Source: Candidatus Heimdallarchaeota archaeon (GTDB lineage: Archaea; Asgardarchaeota; Heimdallarchaeia; JABLTI01). From it: a stretch of 12,374 bases of DNA. Shown piece after piece: positions 6,990 through 12,374 of this stretch. Below the pieces are notes generated by a model. The model had not been told where the DNA came from and ran no database searches. It saw only the letters and a program-made list of their open reading frames with translations. The position numbers and the translations under genes are program-made. Each line of letters starts with the position of its first letter. The first letter of the stretch is position 1. Where the stretch lies: positions 1 to 12,374 of the forward strand of contig DAOVHJ010000038.1 in the NCBI GenBank assembly GCA_030671945.1. Reading direction: 5' to 3'.

Positions 6990-9094
6990 GTTAAGTGTAT
7001 CAATCCATAACTATCTACACTTGCTTTCCAATTCGGGTGAACAACAGTAGTAGTATCATATTGCTCTATTATTGCTGGTCCCACAAGCTTATTTTTTGCC
7101 AGAAGTTTTTCTCTGCTAAAAATAGGTGTTTGTTTAAATCCTTTAAATTCTTCAAAATAAACCTCTCGAGTAGCCAGTTGAGCATCATCAATGGGTTTCG
7201 TTGTTCCTTCTGTGATTTTTACTAAACGAGGTTTTTTGATCAAACCAAGACTATTAGTCCTTATATTAACCATTTCAACTTCTTCTTCCTTGAGTATATA
7301 GCCATATATGGAGTGATGTTTTTCATTGAAACGCTTCAAGATTTGATCTTTGCAATTCTCATTCTGAAGAGCAATTCCTTCTAAAGGAATTAGCAATTCA
7401 AATCCTTGACCTACATATCGTAAGTCAACAAATCTTTTATGAGCTATGCTTTTTGTTTTGAATCCCTCTTCTGTTAAAACAACAGAGCCTTGTTTTTCTA
7501 GGACTTGATATGCTTGCTCTAAATCCGAATAGTCAATATCAAAAAGATTCTTTCTTATGGATTTCACATAAGTATGCTTTGCATCTGTAAAGAGTAACCC
7601 CATTGCTGAGAACAATCCGGGATTATTAGGAATTATTATCTCATTAATTTTTAATTCCTCAGCTAAATCACAGGCGTGTAAAGGTCCTGCCCCACCAAAA
7701 GCATTTAAAATGAATTCTCGAGGATCCAAGCCTCTTTCAACTGTAACAATTCTTAATATTCTGCTCATGTGGTTATTTGCTATCTTTACTATTCCTAAAG
7801 CACTCTCAATCACATCTAGTTTTAGTGGTTCTGCAATTTTCTTAAGAATGCTTTTTTCCGCTAATTCAGGATAAATTTTGAATGTCTTATTGAGCAATCC
7901 TTCGGGGTTAAGACGCCCAAGAACAAGATTAGCATCTGTTATTGTTGGATCGTCACCTTTCTGACCATAGCAAGCAGGACCAGGATCAGCTCCTGCACTA
8001 ATTGGTCCAACTCTCAAAGCACTCCCTTGGTCAACCCAAGCAATGGAACCTCCACCAGAGGAAATCTCTGCGAGATCAATAAATGGGAATCTTGCGGGAT
8101 ACCCACTTCCTTTTGTTATTCGTCCACTATGAACATCTCCTCCGACTTCATATTCAGAGGTCAGGGTAATTGATTTGTTTACAACAGTTCCTGCTTTGGC
8201 AGTTGTCCCCCCCATATCAAAGGATATTATCTTGGATAAATCTAGAAAACTCGCTAAGAAACATGATGCAACTACCCCAGCTGAAGGACCACTTTCAATT
8301 ATGCTTACGGGCAATTGTTGTACTTGTTCTGACTTACTTACTCCCCCACTACTTTGCATGATAAACATCGGTGCTGATATGCCTATTTTCTTGAAGGAAT
8401 CCGTCAAAGATTTTACATATCTCGAAACCAATGGCATTAATACAGAATTAATTGTGGTTGTACTTGTTCGTTCAAATTCTCTATGTTCAGGAGACACTTC
8501 AAACCCTGCAGACAAGTAGAGATCTTTGTGCTCTTTCTCGAGGTATTCTTTGACCTTTTGCTCATGTTTTGCATTTTTGTAAGAATGGAGTAAAGATATT
8601 GCCACACTTTGGATTGCTTCAGTTTTTATAAAATCACTAATTTTTTTGAGATTATTTTGTTTTAATGGTGTAATGATTTCTCCTTGTGCATTTATTCGTT
8701 CATCTATTTCAAATCGATATTTTCTTGGAACAATTGGGGTTGGCCTTTCAAAAAAGAAATCATACAAGGAAGCTCTTCTTTGTCTACCAATTTCTAGGAC
8801 ATCTCTGAAACCTTTTGTTGTAATAAGAATGGTTTTTGGCAAATCTAAATTCACTTGCCCAAGGAAAGCATTAGTAGCGATTGTTGTTGCATGATACAAC
8901 TGTTGTACATTAACTTTGTCTGCATCTGACAATTGTTCTTGTAGAGAATTAATGATTGCTACTTCTGGTTTTTTCGGAGTTGTTGAAACTTTGACTTGAT
9001 TGTAGATTAGCCCAGTTTCTTTATCTTGGATTATGATATCCGTAAAAGTACCACCAATATCGATTCCAATAGATATTTTTGACACGATAAGCAT
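6980..9094 (-). CDS. hyuA: hydantoinase/oxoprolinase family subunit A (HyuA)
   Basis: This is the ATP-binding subunit of the hydantoinase/oxoprolinase family, 704 aa, a normal length. It has an actin/hexokinase-like fold. The N-terminal phosphate loop is GIDIGGTFTD (10-19). HATTIATNA (68-76), SPEHREFERTSTT (201-213) and ESGPSAG (267-273) are typical of the first domain. The second phosphate loop is FDMGGTTAK (292-300). SSGGGS (345-350), SAGADPGPACYG (366-377), VERGLDPRE (452-460) and NAFGGAGPLHA (464-474) mark the central domain, and the C-terminal domain ends near 700. ATP use presumably drives ring opening together with HyuB. ATG 9094 is taken, but AGGA lies only 2 bases before it. A GTG at 9085 has 11-base spacing and would give the typical beginning MSKISIGIDIGG. 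No third subunit, racemase or transporter gene accompanies the pair, so the substrate is open. Confidence 0.93.
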   Translation of the reverse strand: MLIVSKISIGIDIGGTFTDIIIQDKETGLIYNQVKVSTTPKKPEVAIINSLQEQLSDADKVNVQQLYHATTIATNAFLGQVNLDLPKTILITTKGFRDVLEIGRQRRASLYDFFFERPTPIVPRKYRFEIDERINAQGEIITPLKQNNLKKISDFIKTEAIQSVAISLLHSYKNAKHEQKVKEYLEKEHKDLYLSAGFEVSPEHREFERTSTTTINSVLMPLVSRYVKSLTDSFKKIGISAPMFIMQSSGGVSKSEQVQQLPVSIIESGPSAGVVASCFLASFLDLSKIISFDMGGTTAKAGTVVNKSITLTSEYEVGGDVHSGRITKGSGYPARFPFIDLAEISSGGGSIAWVDQGSALRVGPISAGADPGPACYGQKGDDPTITDANLVLGRLNPEGLLNKTFKIYPELAEKSILKKIAEPLKLDVIESALGIVKIANNHMSRILRIVTVERGLDPREFILNAFGGAGPLHACDLAEELKINEIIIPNNPGLFSAMGLLFTDAKHTYVKSIRKNLFDIDYSDLEQAYQVLEKQGSVVLTEEGFKTKSIAHKRFVDLRYVGQGFELLIPLEGIALQNENCKDQILKRFNEKHHSIYGYILKEEEVEMVNIRTNSLGLIKKPRLVKITEGTTKPIDDAQLATREVYFEEFKGFKQTPIFSREKLLAKNKLVGPAIIEQYDTTTVVHPNWKASVDSYGLIHLTRM

Positions 9095-9162
9095 CTTCCT
9101 TTATAAGAAGTTTCAATTTTGCTGTTTTTAGATTTTTTGTGAGTTATCATTCTGAGGAACTC

Positions 9163-9174
9163 TTTTTAAAAAAA
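9163..9174. promoter_or_regulatory. candidate TATA element shared by hyuA and the methyltransferase gene
   Basis: Five T followed by seven A sit near the middle of the 141-base divergent region, about 70 bases from each start codon. A sequence like this can be read as a TATA box from either side. No clear BRE or operator repeat is visible next to it. Confidence 0.25.
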
Positions 9175-9235
9175 TCAACCTATTATTACTTGGGAATCTA
9201 TTTTAATTAATGAAATTCTTGCCTGGTGATTTTAT

Positions 9236-10123
9236 ATGAAAAAACCAATACTAGATATATTAAAAGAACGAGTAATCTTCTTTGATGGAGCAATGGGCAC
9301 CGAGTTGATCGAAAGAGGCATTGTTCTTGGTGATTCAGCGGAAAGATTCTCACCATATTTCTCGGAGATAATCACTGAAATTCATAAAGCATATTTTGAT
9401 GCTGGGTCAGATGTTATTCAAACAAACACTTATGGCGCAAATCGAATTGGATTAGGGGCTAAGCTTGAAAACAAAATCGAGCTTATTAATTTACGACAAG
9501 TTGAATTAGCAAATACTGTTTGTCCAAAGAACGGTTATGTTGCTGGAAATATTGGTCCAAGCGCTGTTCTTTTGGAAAAAGATGGTGGCGAGTACACAAT
9601 CAATATGATCCAAGAGGCAATTGATGAACAAGTGAAAGCACTAGCGAAAGGCGGCGTTGATTTATTCAGTATAGAAACTATGTATTACCTGGAAGAAGCT
9701 CTTGCAGCGATTTCTTCTATAAAAGAGAATTCTGATGTGCCAATTTTTGTTGGTATGACTTTTGATAAAGTAGCTGAGGGATACAGAACACCAATTGGTG
9801 ACAAAAATGTAGATGAATGCATTAAGGCTCTCGAAAAAGCCGGAGCAGATGCTGTTGGTTGTGGCTGCACTTTAGGTAGTTTTGAGATGCTTGGTTTGGC
9901 TAAAGAGTTAATAAAAGCAGCAACCAAACCGGTAATTGTTCAACCTACAGCTGGAGCCCCTCTCACTGTAGCTGGCAAAAATCTATACCCAATTAATCCC
10001 GAAAGATTTGCTAAAGATATGTTAGAAATGCGAAAAATAGGTGTAGAAATCTTTGGCGGATGTTGTGGAACAACCCTCAAACACATTTCAAAAATGATTG
10101 AGACTCTTAAAAAACACAAATAA
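9236..10123 (+). CDS. homocysteine S-methyltransferase domain protein
   Basis: This is a single-domain enzyme of 295 aa that transfers a methyl group to homocysteine to make methionine. The family has a (beta/alpha)8 barrel with a zinc-bound thiolate. Seen are DGAMGTEL (17-24), QTNTYGANR (62-70), SIET with Glu147 (145-148), and the zinc ligands Cys211, Cys276 and Cys277 (GGCCGTT, 274-280). The usual GxNC motif around the first ligand reads G-C-G-C (208-211), so Asn is replaced by Gly and an extra Cys209 is present. There is no folate or cobalamin domain, so this is not a full MetH. The methyl donor could be S-methylmethionine, SAM or a separate methyl-corrinoid protein. ATG 9236 follows GGTGAT (9225-9230) by 5 bases. 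The gene is divergent from hyuA and ends in a strong terminator, so it is probably transcribed alone. Confidence 0.9.
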   Translation: MKKPILDILKERVIFFDGAMGTELIERGIVLGDSAERFSPYFSEIITEIHKAYFDAGSDVIQTNTYGANRIGLGAKLENKIELINLRQVELANTVCPKNGYVAGNIGPSAVLLEKDGGEYTINMIQEAIDEQVKALAKGGVDLFSIETMYYLEEALAAISSIKENSDVPIFVGMTFDKVAEGYRTPIGDKNVDECIKALEKAGADAVGCGCTLGSFEMLGLAKELIKAATKPVIVQPTAGAPLTVAGKNLYPINPERFAKDMLEMRKIGVEIFGGCCGTTLKHISKMIETLKKHK

Positions 10124-10137
10124 ATTCTCATCCCATT

Positions 10138-10183
10138 GAAGTCGGGGGCGATACTCAACCTCCGACACTTCTCTGTTTTTTTT
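10138..10183 (+). terminator. intrinsic terminator after the methyltransferase gene
   Basis: GAAG and TCGGGGG (10138-10148) pair with CCTCCGA and CTTC (10159-10165 and 10168-10171). This gives an 11-bp stem with one G-T wobble, a CA bulge and a 10-base loop. Eight T follow at 10176-10183. It starts 14 bases after the stop and is the most GC-rich spot in the neighbourhood. Confidence 0.75.
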
Positions 10184-10258
10184 CCTCCACTTTACAAAGT
10201 ATAGTTTATCTTGAAAATTTCACTAACAAAATTGGTAGTCATTTAATATTTTAATTAC

Positions 10259-10267
10259 TATATTATA
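10259..10267 (+). promoter_or_regulatory. candidate TATA box of the PAC2 gene
   Basis: TATATTATA lies about 70 bases upstream of the TTG start at 10332. A start of transcription near 10290 would give a leader of about 40 bases carrying the AGGAG at 10318. The surrounding 100 bases are AT-rich, so other sites are possible. I see nothing else in the intergenic stretch 10184-10317. Confidence 0.3.
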
Positions 10268-10317
10268 CGTAAGGTATAAGAACTTCTGAAATGTCTTTGT
10301 TATTTATGAGAAAAAAT

Positions 10318-10322
10318 AGGAG
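10318..10322 (+). promoter_or_regulatory. Shine-Dalgarno site deciding the TTG start of the PAC2 gene
   Basis: AGGAG stands 9 bases before TTG 10332. The first in-frame ATG (10350) would be 27 bases away, too far, so TTG is the likely start. Confidence 0.6.
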
Positions 10323-10331
10323 CACAACTAA

Positions 10332-11102
10332 TTGAAATATGACAAATCAATGATTGATGAAGCGGAAGGTTCTGATTTTGCTAAATGTATTTGCTTAAAA
10401 GATATCAACGTCAAAACAGTCATCATAGGTTTTCCTGGCATGGGGTTAGCAGGAGCTATTGCTGCCCAACACATAAGTGAAAAATTAAATCTTGATACAA
10501 TTGGTTTCATAGAAGGAACCGTTATTCCACCTGTTGCAGTTTTCTTAGATGGTTATTTGCGTCATCCTTACAGAATAATGGGCAAAAAAGATTCTGAAAT
10601 AGCGGTATTCATTGGCGAAAGTGTAGTAACACCTGAAGGAGCCTATCACATTGCAAAAGCAATAATGAATTGGGCTGAAAAACATGGTGCAAAGGAAATT
10701 ATTGCCTTAGATGGTTTTCCATTTTTAGATCCAAAGGATGAATCACAAGTCTACATGGTTGCAGAGCCGGAGATAAAAGAGAAAGCAGAAAAACTCAATA
10801 TTCCACCACTAAAAAGTGGATTTATTAGAGGATTCGCTGGATCAATGTTGAATAAAACCATGATCAGTGCTGTAGATGGGTTTGCATTTTTAGTAGGAAC
10901 CCGACCTGATTTACCTGATCCAGGTGGAGCTGCATCTCTTATTAAAACAGTCAATACTTACAAAGGTACAGATATCAATGTAGATACTCTTATGGAACAA
11001 TCCGATTCAATAAAGAAGAAGCTCGCAGAGCTTGCACTACAAACCCAAGGAATGGATGCCCAACAACCCGCACCAAAAAGAAAGAGCTCTTTCTATACCT
11101 AG
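10332..11102 (+). CDS. PAC2-family proteasome assembly chaperone (PbaA-like)
   Basis: This protein of 256 aa belongs to the PAC2/DUF75 family. Members help assemble the 20S proteasome alpha ring in archaea (PbaA/PbaB) and eukaryotes. Family marks are VIIGFPGMGLAGAIAA (30-45), GFIEG (58-62), PPVAVF (66-71), GESVVTPEGAYHIA (95-108), ALDGFP (125-130), GFAGSMLN (167-174) and the conserved RPDLPDPGGAASLI (191-204). The C-terminus carries a flexible Gln/Pro/Lys linker (about 237-252) and ends in Phe-Tyr-Thr, which fits the HbYX motif (hydrophobic, Tyr, any residue at the very end) used to dock on the proteasome alpha ring. Archaeal PbaA is known for such an ending. The start is TTG, chosen from the ribosome site. 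A hairpin terminator begins inside the stop codon. It is cytosolic and probably monocistronic. The family is secure; the proteasome role is inferred from the family and the tail. Confidence 0.92.
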   Translation: MKYDKSMIDEAEGSDFAKCICLKDINVKTVIIGFPGMGLAGAIAAQHISEKLNLDTIGFIEGTVIPPVAVFLDGYLRHPYRIMGKKDSEIAVFIGESVVTPEGAYHIAKAIMNWAEKHGAKEIIALDGFPFLDPKDESQVYMVAEPEIKEKAEKLNIPPLKSGFIRGFAGSMLNKTMISAVDGFAFLVGTRPDLPDPGGAASLIKTVNTYKGTDINVDTLMEQSDSIKKKLAELALQTQGMDAQQPAPKRKSSFYT

Positions 11103-11126
11103 TTGGATTTTCTCCAACTTTTTTTT
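11101..11126 (+). terminator. intrinsic terminator overlapping the PAC2 stop codon
   Basis: AGTTGGA (11101-11107) and TCCAACT (11113-11119) form a perfect 7-bp stem with a TTTTC loop, followed by seven more T. The first two stem bases are the last two of the TAG stop, so the hairpin leaves no untranslated spacer. Confidence 0.75.
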
Positions 11127-11223
11127 ATTTTTCATTATTTGATTAGTTTATTTTGTTAACGATAGTTATTTTAGTTGTCAAATTTATGGTATTATTACAA
11201 GATGGTTTAGTCAAACCACTTTC

Positions 11224-11229
11224 GAGGAT
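11224..11229 (+). promoter_or_regulatory. Shine-Dalgarno site deciding the TTG start of the HD gene
   Basis: GAGGAT lies 6 bases before TTG 11236. The first in-frame ATG is 17 codons further on, inside the conserved N-terminal region, so TTG is preferred. Confidence 0.5.
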
Positions 11230-11235
11230 TCAACG

Positions 11236-11826
11236 TTGACAGATGAAATTTTATCTTTTCTCCAAGAAGCACTTCGATTAAAACGGATGGTTAGAAGTGG
11301 CTGGATTTATTCAGGAGTCTCTAAAACTGATACAGAAAGTGTAGCAGATCATAGTTATATGATAACTCTTCTTACGCTTATTCTGGCTGTAAAAGAAAAA
11401 GAGAAGGGAAAGAATATTGACATTGAGAAAGCTCTTGTTATGGCTATACTTCATGATTTACCCGAAAGTGTTTCACAAGATCTAGATAGAAGAATTCGCA
11501 AGTATTCACCCAAGAAATATGATGAATTTAAAAGTGATTTAGATATGGAAGCAATAAAACATCTCTTTGATAATCTTCCAGGAAAAACTAGAGATTATTT
11601 GCTTGAAATCTTTCAAGAATTTCATGCGAAGAAATCTCCAGAAGCGAGGATTGTATTGGAAGCGGATCGATTGGAAACCATTCTACAAATGAATGACTAT
11701 ATTCAACGTGGGTACCCTCGAGAGCTTTTCACTGAATTCATTAATAATTTCTCTGAAGAAATTGATGATTATAAGAATGAGGATGTTAAAGATATAGCGA
11801 GACATTTACTGGAGGGCACAAAATAA
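11236..11826 (+). CDS. HD-domain phosphohydrolase (YfbR/HDDC2-like)
   Basis: This is a cytosolic HD-superfamily metal-dependent phosphohydrolase of 196 aa, a typical length for the YfbR/HDDC2 group. Characterised members remove phosphate from deoxynucleoside 5'-monophosphates. Metal ligands are visible as His39 (ESVADHS, 34-40), His73-Asp74 (ILHDLPE, 71-77) and Asp144 (EADRLE, 142-147). The N-terminal LKRMVRSGW (15-23) matches the conserved Arg/Trp start of this group, where the tryptophan helps select deoxy substrates. The start is TTG with a GAGGAT site. The next gene begins one base after its stop and takes its ribosome site from the end of this gene, so the two are probably co-transcribed and coupled. 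The nucleotidase role is a family inference. The substrate could differ, given the E1-like neighbour. Confidence 0.88.
   Translation: MTDEILSFLQEALRLKRMVRSGWIYSGVSKTDTESVADHSYMITLLTLILAVKEKEKGKNIDIEKALVMAILHDLPESVSQDLDRRIRKYSPKKYDEFKSDLDMEAIKHLFDNLPGKTRDYLLEIFQEFHAKKSPEARIVLEADRLETILQMNDYIQRGYPRELFTEFINNFSEEIDDYKNEDVKDIARHLLEGTK
11811..11816 (+). promoter_or_regulatory. ribosome site of the E1-like gene inside the HD gene
   Basis: GGAGGG in the last codons of the HD gene stands 11 bases before TTG 11828. No ATG is available in this frame before the conserved MoeB-like N-terminus, so TTG is the start. Confidence 0.5.
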
Positions 11827-11827
11827 A

Positions 11828-12374
11828 TTGAATAAAGAAAGCTATGTTAATAGTCGCTATTCCCGTTTTGCTGCTATTCCCTCAATAGGAGCTGGTGGGG
11901 TCGATAAAATTAGAAAGGCTAAAGTAACGGTAGTTGGTGCAGGTGGATTAGGTTCTGTAACCGCTCCACAACTTGTTGCTTTAGGAGTAAAATTCTTACG
12001 CATTATTGATCAAGATGTTGTTGAACTCTCGAATCTTCAACGTCAATTACTATATCGAAAAAATGATATCGGAAAACCAAAAGCAGCAATTGCTAAGAAG
12101 TTTTTAGAAGAACTAAACCCAGATGTAGAAATAGAAGCCATTAATGATAATATAACAGAGAAAAATGCACATGCTGCTACTGATTCTGTGGATTTTGTTG
12201 TAGATGCTGTAGATAGGTTTACTCCTCGGTTTGCACTAAATAAAGCATGCTTAGAAGAGAATATCCCTTATCTGTTTGGTGCTGTTAGTGGAATGTCAGG
12301 GAATATCATGACCGTTATTAGAGGAACTACCTGTGTGGAATGCCTCTTCAGTCAAGCTGATGATTCTAAACTCC
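11828..12374 (+). CDS. ThiF/MoeB/UbaA (E1-like) adenylyltransferase, 3' part outside the window
   Basis: The first 182 residues of an E1-like enzyme are present. It adenylates the C-terminal glycine of a ubiquitin-like or sulfur-carrier protein (MoaD, ThiS or SAMP type). Visible are RYSR (10-13), the ATP loop GAGGLG (37-42), IIDQDVVELSNLQRQ (59-73) with the conserved Asp and Arg72, GKPKA (82-86) with Lys85, DAVDRFTPR (126-134) and the zinc pair CVEC (169-172). The usual Asp-Asn after the central aspartate is Asp-Arg here. The frame is open to the end of the window, so I cannot see the second CxxC, the catalytic cysteine region, or whether a rhodanese domain follows. It starts with TTG one base after the HD gene. 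In archaea the single E1-like UbaA serves both sampylation and tRNA or molybdopterin thiolation, and MoeB is the bacterial counterpart. The sequence does not separate these. Confidence 0.9.
   Translation, partial: MNKESYVNSRYSRFAAIPSIGAGGVDKIRKAKVTVVGAGGLGSVTAPQLVALGVKFLRIIDQDVVELSNLQRQLLYRKNDIGKPKAAIAKKFLEELNPDVEIEAINDNITEKNAHAATDSVDFVVDAVDRFTPRFALNKACLEENIPYLFGAVSGMSGNIMTVIRGTTCVECLFSQADDSKL

Noticed and set aside
5341..9094. Acetone carboxylase as the function of the hyuA-hyuB pair
   Set aside because: The subunits are homologous to acetone carboxylase beta and alpha, but no small gamma subunit gene is next to them. The more general hydantoinase/oxoprolinase label is safer.
9685..9927. 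Minus-strand frames opposite the methyltransferase and PAC2 genes (also 9940-10158, 10328-10510, 10751-10954)
   Set aside because: They are antisense to strongly conserved domains, with no motif or start signal of their own.
610..11722. The palindrome CTCGAG occurs eight times (610, 1276, 4946, 6945, 7165, 7717, 8537, 11717), more than base composition suggests
   Set aside because: Seven of the eight encode Ala, Pro or Thr followed by Arg-Glu in the same codon frame (NCT-CGA-GAR), and the eighth is a Leu-Glu pair. Codon choice explains it without a DNA signal.
1..12374. tRNA or rRNA genes, CRISPR arrays, insertion sequences, prophage or attachment sites
   Set aside because: I read the intergenic stretches on both strands and saw no cloverleaf, regular repeat-spacer pattern, terminal inverted repeats or transposase/integrase motifs.

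Overview
The window is AT-rich, gene-dense DNA and most likely archaeal. The best evidence is a PAC2-family proteasome assembly chaperone ending in Phe-Tyr-Thr, a C-terminal HbYX motif expected in a cell with a 20S proteasome. Consistent with this are TATA-like boxes upstream of several genes, Shine-Dalgarno sites, and TTG starts on three consecutive genes. A PlsY-type acyltransferase and a PAS-rich kinase would fit an Asgard-type archaeon (Loki- or Heimdall-like), but the lineage cannot be fixed from the sequence alone. I see no tRNA, rRNA, CRISPR array, insertion sequence or phage gene, and no gene-free stretch longer than 300 bases.

Left part (1-3240). A 50-residue protein (34-186, +) converges on an unrecognised 553-residue, mostly helical protein (200-1861, -). 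Next comes a small two-helix membrane protein with an acidic tail (2045-2311, -). Divergent from it is a PlsY-like membrane acyltransferase (2471-3157, +), which ends at a hairpin plus T-tract and faces a convergent gene.

Middle part (3240-9094, all -). Transcription would run hyuA, hyuB, then a sensor-kinase-like gene. HyuA and HyuB are the two subunits of an ATP-dependent hydantoinase/oxoprolinase-type enzyme and look translationally coupled. The 668-residue kinase-like protein has the order PAS, thioredoxin-like domain with CxxC, PAS, dimerisation helices, HATPase. Its nucleotide-binding boxes are intact, but the phospho-accepting histidine position holds threonine. It looks like a redox/PAS sensor that cannot signal in the standard way.

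Right part (9236-12374, all +). A zinc-type homocysteine S-methyltransferase ends at a strong hairpin terminator. It is followed by the PAC2/PbaA-like chaperone with its own terminator. Then come an HD-domain phosphohydrolase of the YfbR/HDDC2 kind and, one base later, a ThiF/MoeB/UbaA (E1-like) adenylyltransferase cut by the window edge. A proteasome chaperone close to an E1-like enzyme hints at a link to ubiquitin-like (SAMP) modification or sulfur transfer, but this is inference.

The most unusual items are the histidine-less PAS/thioredoxin kinase, the PlsY with an altered motif 1, the HbYX chaperone close to an E1-like gene, and the run of bacterial-style hairpin terminators.
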